From Gnetum montanum (lineage: Eukaryota; Streptophyta; Gnetopsida; Gnetales; Gnetaceae), in the NCBI GenBank assembly GCA_015680685.1, contig MNCI01011846.1, positions 26,513 through 90,512 of the forward strand: a DNA stretch of 64,000 nt, read 5' to 3'. Below the pieces are notes generated by a model. It made no database searches. It saw nothing but the letters and a program-made list of their open reading frames with translations, and had not been told where the DNA came from. A program made the translations under genes and the position numbers. This document shows, piece after piece, positions 34,736 to 45,884 of the stretch; position 1 is the first letter of the stretch; each line of letters starts with the position of its first letter.

Positions 34736-36640
34736 GCAATCAGTGTGCATAATATACAAAGATGCCTATATGCAACAACCACAAGACAAGAAGGCACCTA
34801 GTTGCTGACAGCTAATCAAGAGAGCAGTTCAACTATATGCATGGAACCAACTGAGAGTTTGACTTGCACTTACATCGATAGCATAGACACATTAGAGCAA
34901 GCCCATTGTCAACTTCCAAGTCTTGACATTGAAAATATCAACTAGGGGAAGTTGGAAATCCCTGATAAGTTTAAGTAGGAGCCCCTTGAGTTAAAATCAT
35001 TGCCCACCGGTATGGAATACATGTTTCTCAAGAATGGAAAACTGGTAATTGTTAACGCTAGGCTCACTCAACAAAAAGACAGACTGCTGAAAGTGATAAA
35101 CAAATGGTTGAAAGCCTTCACTTGGTCATATCTCAAATTAATCGGAATAGATCCTAGGATATGCCAACACAGAATTTACACTGACCCCTTCATGAAGCCT
35201 TGACAACAATCGCAGAGGCGACTTAACCCAAAGCTTAAGCAAGTGGTTAAGGAAGAAATTGAATAGCTTCTAAAAGCTGGGTTCATATACCCCATTGTTG
35301 ATAGTGAATGGGTTAGTCCCTTAGTTATCGTGCCTAAGAAGGATGGTAAATGGAGGGTGTGTATAGATTTTAGGCTATTGAATATGGCAACATTCAAGGA
35401 CCACTTTCCATTGCCATTTGTCAACCAAGTCTTAGACACCATTGTAGGGCATCGCTACTATAGTATTTTGGATAGGTATAGTGGGTACAACTAAATTCAA
35501 ATAGCCCCAAAAGACCAAGTCAAGACTATGTTCACTAGCCCTTGGGGAACATTTGCATACAAAAAAATGTCGTTTGGCTTGTGCAATGCCCCTACAACAT
35601 TTCAACGATTAGTTCTAAGCATATTCCAACAGTAGATAGGAAATGGTGTGAAAGTCTTCATGGACGACTTCTCCACTTATGGAGTGAACTTTGATCAAGC
35701 CTTGGATCGATTAGAGCAAGTACTAAAGTGGTGTGTAGAAACCAACTGAAGGCTCAACTGGCAAAAAAGCTATTTAATGGTCCAAGAAGGCGTCATATTA
35801 GGGCATAAGATTTCGCAAACAGGGATAGAGGTAGATCCCAAAAAGATTAAAATCATCCAAGGAATCACTCGGCAACCTTAAATTGTAAAATATATCCAGT
35901 CATTCCTTGGACACACTGACTACTACAGACAGTTTATTGAGAACTTTTCAAAGGTTGCAAAACCATTGGTTGAACTAACAAAATGGGACATACCTTTTGA
36001 ATGGACCAGAGAATGCAAACTAGCTTTCCAAACTTTAAAACGGAAGCATGTAGAAACACCCATTCTACAAGCTCTTGACTAGTCCAGAGCATTCTACATA
36101 ATGATTGACATGTCTAACTATGCTTTAGGAGCTATACTTACACAATTAGATAACCAAAAACATCCTTATTACATCCACTGTGCAAATAGGAGTATTGCTA
36201 GTGCAAAACTTAACTACACCACAACAGAGAAAGAATTAATGGCTGTAGTGTTTGCACTAGAAAAATTTAGGCACTATGTCTTGGGCTATAAGGTATTCAT
36301 GCACACGGATCATAGTACAATAAGGTTCCTAATGAATAAACCAACGGTGAGCCCTCGCATCATATGATGGCTCATAATCTTACAAGAGTTCGATCTTACA
36401 ATGATTGATTGTAAAGGCACTAAGAACGTAGTTGTTGATCATTTATCTTGGTTGCGATGGGACAACAAAGAGGATGAATATCCACTCTCTGATCATTTTC
36501 CTGATGAACCCCTCTTTGTAGGTGTAGTAACTAATCAATTGACCACAGAGACAAACTGGTATAGTAGTATTCTCACCTATCTCCTTACACAACAAACACC
36601 ACAAGGGTTAGACATTAAAAAGAAACAATAGTTTCTTCAC
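34736..36640 (+). pseudogene. Reverse transcriptase and RNase H of element C
   Basis: Linker and RT: WVSPLVIVPKKDGKWRVCID near 35310-35370, a degraded LDGYSGYNQ near 35467, SFGLCNAPTTFQ near 35570-35606 and the intact catalytic VFMDDFSTYG near 35655-35685. Thumb motifs such as QSFLGHTDYYRQFIENFSK follow near 35900. RNase H begins MIDMSNYALG (36101) with TTEKELMAVVFALEKF and HTDHSTIRFLM. Stops (for example at 35202 and 35491) break the frame. Confidence 0.92.
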
Positions 36641-37906
36641 TGAGCCAAGTATATTATGGAGATCAATGGGCAACTTTATAAAGTATGTCCCGATGGCCTA
36701 GTTTGATGGTGTTTTCCTGAGGTGGATCAATTACAAGTTCTCCAAGATGCTCATGAGGGTCCTTGTGGGGGTCATTACGCTGGGAGATGAACAACCATTA
36801 AAATCTTGCTTGTAGGATATTATTGGCCTACATTGTTCTGGGATGCCCATCATTTCATCCAATCTTGTGAGCGATGTCAATGTGATGGGGGAATGACTAC
36901 TAGAATGGAGAGTCTGCAACAATGGATTCAACCTTTAGAACCCTTCGATATTTGGGGAATTGATTTTATGAGGCCTATTACACCAATGTCCAATGGAAAA
37001 GCCTACATTGTTGTTGCTATTGACTATTTCACAAAATGGGCAGAAGTAGTCGTCGTTAAGGATTGTACATCATCTACAGCTACATGATTTGTTCAACAAC
37101 AAGTCATAAATAGGTTTGGCGTGCCATGTGCACTTATTTTAGATAATGGTACACACTTCATAGGTGCAAATTTTTGGAAATTAATGCAATGATTAGGGGT
37201 TGAGCACAAAATAACTACACCATACCACCCTCAAGCAAATGGTCAAGCCGAGGTCACTAATAGGGAGATTACAAAGATATTGACAAGAACTATTAGCAAG
37301 TATATGAGAGATTGAAGCACCAAACTTAACGATGCTCTTTGGGCATATCGCTGCACATGGAAACTCCCTATAGGCTACTCTCCCTATGAGTTAGTGTACG
37401 GTAAACTTCCATCACTCCCTATTCAAGTAGAACTCCGTATTCTATCCACGACATGCGATGTCAACCTTGACCTTGATCTAGCACAAAAAGAATGGCTAAT
37501 GAACCTTAACTTCCTAGATGAGAATTGACTAGTTGCCCTGTCATCTAACAAATTACACAAGGCTTTTAATAAACAACGTCATGACCTAAGGATTAGGAAA
37601 GTTAAATATCAACCACGAGATAAGGTTCTCTACTGGAATTCCACACATGCGCCACAACAAACTAAATTTCAAATGTTGTGGGAAGGACCTTATATCATTC
37701 ATGCAAATTTTCCTTCAAGGGCCATGATGATTTACAAACCTAAGAGCCCAGACAAGAAACTATTGGTCAACGTCCAACAAACCAAACCTTTCCATGAGCC
37801 TAGGATAGCTAGTACTAATGCTACCTCTGTTGGTGGACAACCTTGCTCCCTATTTCGGATTGCCTCCTACCACCTCAATCGTGGGGGAGATGACCACCAA
37901 TGCTAA
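36641..37906 (+). pseudogene. Integrase of element C
   Basis: The HHCC zinc domain (HEGPCGGHY, VGYYWPTLFWDAHHFIQSCE, RCQ) lies at about 36750-36885. The catalytic core has all three acidic positions visible: GIDFM near 36960, LDNGTHF near 37140 and GQAEVTNREI near 37245. The C-terminal part, with VLYWN and WEGPYIIH, ends LNRGGDDHQC and TAA at 37904-37906. It is broken by a handful of stops and is the best-preserved integrase in the window. Confidence 0.92.
37879..37892 (+). other. Upstream PPT-like tract (PPT1) of element C
   Basis: TCGTGGGGGAGATG overlaps the last pol codons, 1.9 kb before the true PPT at the 3' LTR. Confidence 0.6.
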
Positions 37907-39784
37907 TCATTCAAAGCCCTCAATTCCTTTTGTATTTTTTTTACACATTTTTGTTTTGCACATTTTTCAAATTTACTTATTTTTGTTTTACACAATCGTT
38001 CATAATTTTACTATTTCTTTATTTAATTTACTTTTATTCATCTTACAATAAGTGCTCATGATAGTGGATTGTATTATAATGATGTTGGTTGCTAATGTTC
38101 AGTTTTTGCCTTTGATTTTCAATGTTGATACTAAGATATGGTTCTTTTGATAAAACAGGCAATGAGTCCATACCGTCTATTCATCTAGTCAACTCTATGA
38201 TCTCCCTTGGCTTGGAACTGTACTACCCCTTTTTCTAAATAAACTTATTAATGAATTGGTGGCTTGGTATTCTTCAAATCGAGGAAGGACTCAATGGTTG
38301 AAAAGGGTGTGACTTCAAGGGAATTCAATGCACGTGTGCTGGCTATTCTCTTGGGTACTTGGATGCTTTTCATGGGTTTTTTGCCATTTTGCCATTGATC
38401 AAATATCAGGAAGCTGAGTGAATAAAAATAAGTCTGTGCATGGTGTGGTTCTCATGTAAAAACTAAAAAATAAAAAAAAAGTTAGTGAGAATTCAAAGCA
38501 CACTCCTTAGACATAATAAAGAAATATGGGCTACAAGCACTAGTTATGGCACTAGAAAGACATGTTACCCATGCCTGAAAGTTCCCTCTAACTAAGGCTC
38601 TTTCTTGCTTCCTACTTCTCTATCTTTCTCTCCTTGGAATGGTGGTGACTCTTTGGGGAGGCCTTCTTGTTGCTTCAAGAGGATGGATTGGTCAAGTGTA
38701 TTGATGCAAGGTCACTGAATGTGGTTGGTTTGAGTCTGGCTTTGGAATGAGTTCTACTCAGTCACCTTAACCATAAAATACACAAGGGACTCTACACAAC
38801 CTTGCTCTTGGGATTCCATTCCATTTTCCACTCTCCATCTTTCTTTTCATTTCCCACCTCATTGTCAATTTTATGATTAGTCTATATTTTTGTTGATACA
38901 TTGGTTTTCCTTGGTAAATTCTTTTGGGAAAGTCTTTAACCATTGTTTCCATATGTCATCCCTAGAGCCTACGGACGCTTTGGTTTGGGGGTTTGTCAGG
39001 GCATAAAGGGCGTGAGCCTGCTTTGGGGAGGACCCACTGACATTCCTTTATGGTGCAATTGTTAAATTCTTCTCCTTAAACATTTCTTACAATCAACAAT
39101 TTCTCATTTCATCCCCATCCATGACATCCCTTTTATTGGCATCACCATTGTTATTTTTCCCATTTTTCTTGTTCCCTATACTTTTCCACCCTATTGCTAT
39201 CGGAGGTTCACTCTTAGTTGTGGTGGCCCTGTTACAAATTTTTCCATTCTACTACGTGTATCACCCCTACACCTTGGGTAGTTATTAGTGATAAACCTCT
39301 AACTTAGTTTCTGCCATAACCACAACTCAGCCAATGTGCTTTATATCGAGGCAAGGTATCAATTGCATTGTGGCTTACCTATCCTTGCTTATTTGTGACT
39401 GTGTTGTGTGTGCAGATGGTGATTACATGAAAAATGGACTAGGATAGGAGGAAGCACTCAAGATGGACTGGAGCTGGAGCATTTACACTAGGAACAAGTT
39501 TGGTTGCATGGCTATGGATAAACAACGGAAGGTGCAATTGCAACGTCAGAAGTAATAAGTCTCATTTTCTTTTCTCTCTTCAAGCTGTTGGATGAGGATC
39601 TAGATGTCATCTATGTACAGTGTTCATCAAAAGGGCATGAACACCAATGTTGTAATATGTTTGTCAATCCATTCATTGGGCACTTTGAGTCTATTATTCC
39701 CTGTCGCTGTCAGTTCTCATTCAGTCAATAATCCCATACTTTTCCAATATTTTGTAAGGAACTCAAGGATGATTTTTCATTTAG
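37907..39784 (+). other. Long 3' non-coding region of element C
   Basis: T-rich start, then sequence aligning with B (5623-7505). It carries shared motif 1 at 38554-38579 (GAAAGACATGTTACCCATGC) and shared motif 2 at 39014-39039 (CCTGCTTTGGGGAGGACCCA). At 39400-39560 lies the homologue of B's small hydrophobic ORF, here with a TAG at codon 3. No extra long ORF as in D and F. Confidence 0.7.
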
Positions 39785-39795
39785 TTGTGGGGGTA
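39785..39795 (+). other. Polypurine tract of element C at the 3' LTR (PPT2)
   Basis: GTTGTGGGGGTA-type tract directly before TGATGAG at 39796. Confidence 0.85.
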
Positions 39796-40653
39796 TGATG
39801 AGTTATGATATTGGGTATGCGATATCGCATCCACAATATCGAGTACGCGATATCGGAGCCTTCTAAGCGATATCAGGCATCCGATATTGGGGCCTGTCTT
39901 GTCGCCTATAAATAAGAGTGGGCACACTTGGTTTGAGTAGCTTTTTGTTGAGTAGTTTGTTAATTAGTCTTAGTCCCTTACCCAAACTGTCGCCTTTTCT
40001 CCTTCTCAGAGTTAGAATTATTTCTACGTGCCCGTAGTAGGAGTCATAAAGTGAACGGATCCTCATTCAAGCATTGTGTACCTGAGCACACCTTGTGTAC
40101 GGCAATAAAGACAAACTTTGTGATAAACCTTGTAGCATCTAGAATAGATTAATTAATGTTAATTGCATTTATTCAATGCTTTCCTTCATTAATTAATGTT
40201 CTCTCTCTCACCCTATAACTCTCATAAGTAAGCACACTCAGTACGATTACTTCGAGCATGTGTGTAATGCTTGGTAACCCAGTAACGATTAGCGTTTGGT
40301 AATCCTAGCAATGTTGCACTGGTTCAAAATGTGTACAGAAAGTGAGAATGGATGCTGGTGTTAGGACTAATTAAAGCATAGTTAAGTAGCGAAATTAAAT
40401 TAGTTACTTAGTTATCTCTGTCCTCCCTTTGAAGCACCAAGCCATAAAACATTAAAATATATAAAAATCATATACCTCAAGTTTACTTAACCATACAATC
40501 ATGCTATATAAGTAATATTGGGAAGAAAACAATTGACTAACTTGTCCTTGTTCCACAAAAGCGCATAAGCACTTAGTCCTTGGAATTCGACCGAATCATG
40601 CATGGACGTTCGTATTCGTATGGTTGAGCGTAGGGATACCTTGCTGCTCATCA
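39796..40653 (+). repeat. 3' LTR of element C
   Basis: 858 bp, TGATGAGTTATG to CTGCTCATCA. U3 has ATATTGGGTATGCGATATCG and further ATATCG palindromes to 39886. TATA box CTATAAATAAGAG near 39906, AATAAAG signal near 40103. Followed by target duplication AACCT. Confidence 0.95.
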
Positions 40654-40773
40654 AACCTTTTTCTTTTTTTGTTGTATTGGAGTATCACCTTTCTTCAATG
40701 TTTCTTTATGGTTGTCCTTTGAGTATTTTTAATAAAGTTTATTTCTGGAGTCGAATAGCTCTCTCTTTCCTCA
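40654..40773 (+). other. Right target duplication of C and remaining host/LINE sequence
   Basis: AACCT (40654-40658) is the right target duplication. The following ~115 bases are not retrotransposon-like and would be contiguous with 30982 before C inserted, so they may be the tail of the LINE remnant. Confidence 0.6.
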
Positions 40774-42946
40774 TTAAGAACCTGAGTCAAGAAGAGCCCT
40801 ATTTCCAATGATTTGTAAATAGATTAAGGGACTCCCAGGGTCAATTAGTTTCCTGGGAAGGTGACCTACCTTAATCCAGTCGATTATGGTATGCTTTAAC
40901 ATAATCGTATGCGTTACGCTTTGTTGGACTGAAGGGTGCTCCGAAGTGTTAGATGGTGGAGGAGTATACATGGGCCCAATCGCTTGTTGTTGCGAGAGTT
41001 TGTTTGGGCTTTTGATTTTGAAGAAGGGTCTTCTCTTTTTACAGTTGTCAGAACCAGCAGTGAGTTGAATATTTATAGCTCTCTTAGCGTGACGTTGCTG
41101 CGGTTGAGGAGGAAGTTCCCCTTGCATTGTTGGAGCAGGAGGTGTTATGGGAACTACTACTGGTGGAAGAGGTGCGGATGGATTTGGAGGATGGTGTGGG
41201 TATGGAGTGTTTCCCAAAGGAGAAGGAGTCCTTCTGAAGTACTCCCAAACTTGGTAGTGATGGTTGGGGGTTATTTGACTCATAGAGTCACTTGGAGAAA
41301 TCGACTACTGCACATAATATCCATAAGGGTCAGGCTACCGGTAAGGGTACTGATGTTTCGGCAATGGCATCCCCCATGACTGTGGGTATTGTCACTGCTG
41401 ATGCCATCCGATGGGTTGTGGTGGAGTTCCACTTGGATAATACGTTAGTGGTTGGTGGAATTGCCTTGGGTTACCTTGTGGATTACTCTTCCGCACTTTC
41501 CCTTTTTCGTAGCTCACCTTCTTCTTTTGCTACTTGTTCAAACAAGCTATGTACTTCATGGGCTCTAAGTTGTGAGAGTCTCCCTTGGGCATAAGTTCCA
41601 AGGAGCCCATCCACAATGTAACGAAGTTGATCCCTCTGAGCATACCCATGGCCTGGGCAATGATGTAACAATGTGTAGTAGTGGGCCATGGTAGCATCCA
41701 AGGGTTCATATGTACCTTGCTTCCAGCCTTGGATCTGCTTACCCAAATTGGACACTCTAGAGTATGTTTGATACTTTTCGTTGAATAGTTCTAGCATTGT
41801 ACTCCACCTCCTGATGGTTTTTGGTTCTAAGGACTGGTACAAGATCTCTGCTTCCTTGGTGAGTGTCCTTGGGAACAACTTAAGTTTTTTCTACTCATTT
41901 TCTATATTCTGCAAGGCAAAGGCATTGTGGAATTCCTGTAGATGATTTTGTGGATCAGCATTGTATCCCCCTTCAAATTGTGGGATATTGTTCATGTCTA
42001 ATCTTTTGATTTGACTATCTTTTAAATGCCTTGTGGGAATCCTAACTGCCTCTGTTATGTCAAGCATACTTCGGGTTGCAAGTAGGGGCTCGTCATGATC
42101 ATCTCTTTCATGATGCCTGTGATGTCTGCGTTGTTCCTTACTCTTCCTACATCCTTGCCCTTGTCCTCTCTCTCGACTTTCCCATCGAGGTCTTTCATCC
42201 TTCTTACCTTTATCCTCACCTTTATGTTCATGATGGCTGCACCCAGATGTGGAAGGAGAGGGTGAGTGATGGGATGAAGGAGAAGAAGAAGGGGAACCAT
42301 TGCCATGACGATGTTTCTTGCCTTCTCTTCGGTTGCTATGGTCCTGATCGTGGTAACAATCTAAGTGCTCATCCTTAACATGAGTGGTTGTTCCCTCTGT
42401 GAATAGTTAGTATTCACGGGCATCAGAACCATGGTTATGTATCGTTGCTTGTAGATTTTGATACCCCACCTCCTCACCATCGTTAGGAGGGGGAACATCA
42501 TTTGTTAAAGAACCCGTGATAAGGGGTTCTTCATCTCCTATTTCGCTAAGGACGTGCAGGGCTTTGCCCTTCAGAAAAGTATGTTGACTCTCCTGCCTCA
42601 AGTCCCTCATACGTTGGGCATCTGTGGGATAATAATCCCTCATGTCAAAATCTTCCACAATGTATTCAGCATATAATTCAGTTATGCCTATTTGTGCTAA
42701 GGCACGGAAAAGCATGAGAGAGACTGATCGATCTGGGGGTAACACAATGTTACCTTGCAAATCTCTCCATCGCAGCTATTTGTCTTGATGGAGAATAAAA
42801 ATAAAGTTAGGGATATACTCATCGGGATGAGTATATGTCATCTTATATTGTTGAGGCACTGGCTGATTTTGATTATGTATTTTATGTTGCTGACTATTTC
42901 GTGTATGGTCCTTAGGTGGTGAGTTGCTCTTATGAGAAGAAGGCAT
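40774..42946 (-). pseudogene. gag and start of protease of element H
   Basis: ATG at 42946-42944 (MPSSHKSNSP). A 117-codon open stretch at 42760-42407 matches the N-terminal block of A. The core is at 41878-41483 (131 codons; MFPRTLTKEAEILYQSLEPK, LGKQIQGWKQG, CPGHGYAQRDQLR). Between 41483 and about 41470 the ELRKRESAEE region joins directly to the Pro/Gln-rich linker. The charged helical part and the CCHC-like block are therefore deleted. PR starts in the 169-codon segment 41283-40774 and keeps the catalytic LLDSGS, the best-kept active site here, before the break. Confidence 0.85.
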
Positions 42947-43070
42947 TGTTGTCGGTGTGCTAGATTTACCATTATATAAATTTTTATCTTGATTAACCTG
43001 AAGGTTTGTTTAGGCTCACAACGATGTGAGTGATATCCTTTATGTTCTATTCAGCGCACAAACACTTAGT

Positions 43071-43087
43071 CCCTGGCAATGGCGCCA
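43071..43087 (-). other. Primer-binding site of element H (tRNA-Asp)
   Basis: Minus-strand TGGCGCCATTGCCAGGG has two transitions from the exact complement of tRNA-Asp. Confidence 0.9.
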
Positions 43088-43088
43088 A

Positions 43089-44092
43089 TGATGAGTGGCG
43101 AGGTACCCCTACACTCAACCATACGAAACGAGCACTGCACATGCAATTTGGTCAAACTCCATAGACTAAATGCCTACACACCCCATGGAACACTTGGGGT
43201 TAATCATTCGTTGTCTTCCCAGACTTGTAGTTGTCATAGTGTATGGTTAAGTAAGTCCGAGGTATATGATTTTTATGGTCTTTTATGTGTTTTTATCCTA
43301 TGCTATTGAGGTGAAGGATTGAGAAAGCTAACTAACTCTAACTAAGGACTAAGTCTAAATTAACTAGTGTTAGCATCCATTCCCACTTGCCGTACACACC
43401 TTGAACTATGCAACTGCGGCTACCAAATGCTAATCGTTACTGGGATCACCACGTGTAACGCACATGCTCGAAGTGGTCATACAGAGGCACTTAACTAGCC
43501 TAAATGTGTTAAGCATCCATTCCTTGGATATCCGTACACATCCTTGAATGCTCATAACCAATTTGTACTTATCCCGCATTCTAGGAGATAAGGGTGAGAG
43601 AATCTAATCACGATGAGCAGCTGATTCCTTGATTATCCGTACACATCTGTAAATGCTCGTAATCAAGTCATACTCATGCCGCGCTATTGCACGTAATAAA
43701 TAATAGGTAGGAAATAACATGTAATAAATAACAAGTAATAAATCCTATTCCATGCACTGCAAGGTTTATCCACAAAGCTCATATTTATTGCCGTACAAAA
43801 CTTGTGTTCAGGTACAATGTTGCTCAAATAAAGATCCGTTCACTTGGGCACTCCTACTGTGGGCACATGGAAAATATTCTATCTCTAGAGTGATCAATCT
43901 TCCAGAGTTTCCCTACTTTTAGCCTAGATGGGAAATAAGGGGAGTGCCGCCTCTTATTTATAGATTTGGCGGCGGACTATGATATCGCATACGTGACATC
44001 GCAAGGGATGACGTGATATCGCGTACACGATATCGCATGGGATGCGATATCGCGTATGCGATATCGTGGCTCATGCGAATCGTGTCTCATCA
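43089..44092 (-). repeat. 5' LTR of element H, with internal duplication
   Basis: 1004 bp from TGATGAGACACG (44092) to CTCATCA (43089). U3 (43978-44075) has at least five GCGATATCG/CGATATCGC units. TATA box (minus CTATAAATA) near 43959-43967 and an AATAAA-type signal in R. It is longer than the other LTRs partly because a ~55-bp segment is duplicated (43508-43562 and 43626-43680). Confidence 0.9.
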
Positions 44093-44181
44093 ATTATGAT
44101 AAACATATACTATGATGTTTGTAGATTAGAGGGTTAGACATTCAAAACACTTACTACTCATCATCGATGCTATTGTCGAGG
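44093..44181 (+). repeat. End of 5' LTR and degenerate PBS of element G
   Basis: The LTR remnant ends CTCATCA at 44163. The PBS region 44165-44181 differs from the tRNA-Asp complement at several positions, all transitions, consistent with deamination of methylated cytosines. Confidence 0.55.
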
Positions 44182-44296
44182 ATGATGCTAGTGATCTAGA
44201 TTGGTTAGATTATAAATATTCATTGTAAAGACATTAATGACTTATGTTTTGAAGAAACTTAATATTTTAAGGAACACACACATTATTAACTGAAAC

Positions 44297-45884
44297 ATGG
44301 CTTCTTCACATAGGGTTGATCGCTCATCACATAATAAAATACTAGCAATGGTAATGATAGGATCCATATTGAAGAAAACTAGAATGGACCATTGGAAGCA
44401 TGGGTCTCATATGCTTATTTAGATATTTACTATTTTGATTTTATCTTCATCTTTCATCAGGATGAATAATTTAGATGGAGGGACTTGTAGAACAATATTG
44501 TGTAGTTGCTTAACTGTTTAGCTCAATCAATGATTCAAGCTACTCTCCTGAGATCTAGTCTTGGCCATAGCTCTGGAGGCTATTATGTTACTAAATTCAT
44601 GTGCAAATCATATTAACCAATAAAGGCTTAAGCTAGGTGAGATGCCATTATGTAGTTCATATATGAATGTAAAAGGAATAACGATGTAATTCCCTTGACA
44701 TCAAGGTCCAAAAGAAGGATACAAAATACTTGTCTATGAGGTTTAATCATCACTAATGTACTTCTTGTCCTCCTATCTTCTACATTGAATATCCAACCAA
44801 TTAAAGACTACATTCAATTGTCGTAGATAATCTTAGAGGGAATGGAATTAAAACATGGAGGGCCTCAAGGCTTAGAACTTCTAGTGAAATCTAAAGAGAG
44901 AAACTAAGGAATCATAAGGAAAAATAAGAATACCATGGTAGTTATCTCTGTTCATCTTCCTCTTCTTCAACTTCATCATCTAGCTATGATAAAGACAAAC
45001 ATAGATAGGAAGACAGAGATTAATTAAGGGATTGAAGTAGATAACCTAATCATAGTAGAAATCTAGATGATTGCGATAAGAGGAACCACAATAGACATCT
45101 TGGCAAGGATCGAGATGGAGATAAAAATAAAGATCAAAGAGAGGATAGAAGGTACTAAAGGGATCATATAAGAAATCACCATGATTAGGTTGATAGAGGA
45201 AAAATTATAATTATGACATGCTTAATGTTGACAAATTCTTATTATATACTAGAAGCATGATTTAGATAGGGAGGTAGTAAGAATATCCCATAAGCATAAA
45301 AGGAAAAGATGCATTAAATGACTTAATTTGAATAATGTTTCTAAATTTAAGGAAGACTACAACTCTAATATGCAATATCATTTGTAAGCCCTCCATGATA
45401 TCTATGCCTTGCAAAACATTGAAAATAAGTGATAAAAGCTTAAGCTCTTTCCTAGGACAATAATTAAAGAATTTGAAAGTGGGTACAAATCGTTGGAGTT
45501 AAATTTAATCAATCAGTGGTCCACAATGCTTGAGCTATTCAATGAGAACTATCAAACCTACTATAGAGTGTCCAATTTGAGGAAAAATATTCAAGGATAG
45601 AAGTAAGGGAACCATAAATCCCTTGATATAGCCTTGGGTAGATATTATTCTCTACGATGTTGATGCCCAAACTATGGATTTTCTTTGAAAGAGTAGCTTT
45701 ATGACATCATAGATGGGCTTTATAACAGAATGAGGAAAATCCTTGGAATCTATATCTAGGGAAGCCTATCAAAATTGATATCTCATTGAATACAAGGTTG
45801 ATTGATCATATGAAAAAGGAAGAGGGAGAGTTACACAAAAGGGAGAATGTAGAGGAGTATAACTGATCATGATTTTTGAGCAAT
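44297..45884 (+). pseudogene. gag of element G, first part
   Basis: Probable start ATG at 44297 (MASSHRVDRS). The N-terminal block is recognisable near 44450 (HQDE-like), then a charged linker. The gag core is at 45330-45865 (LFPRTIIKEFESGYKSLELN, WSTMLELFNENYQTYYRVSN, LGRYYSL, EEGELHKRENVEEYN). Homology stops at about 45884, where an unrelated ~1.6 kb insert begins. Many stops. Confidence 0.75.

Larger units (their letters stand above)
30988..40653 (+). mobile_element. Element C: full-structure Ty3/gypsy (Athila/Tat-type) retrotransposon
   Basis: The only element with both LTRs and both target duplications (AACCT) in the window. Order: 5' LTR, tRNA-Asp PBS, gag, PR, RT, RNaseH, IN, PPT1, 1.9 kb 3' region, PPT2, 3' LTR. 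By eye the two LTRs differ at about 33 of 327 comparable bases, so it is an old insertion. Coding frames are broken by many stops. It is the same subfamily as B. Confidence 0.95.
40774..44092 (-). mobile_element. Element H: truncated Ty3/gypsy element (LTR, gag, start of PR)
   Basis: Minus strand: 5' LTR 43089-44092, PBS 43071-43087, gag from ATG at 42946, then PR up to its active site (ALLDSGS), where the element ends near 40774. Everything downstream, including the 3' LTR, is missing. The right end lies within the 5' LTR of G. LTR and gag are closest to A. Confidence 0.87.
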
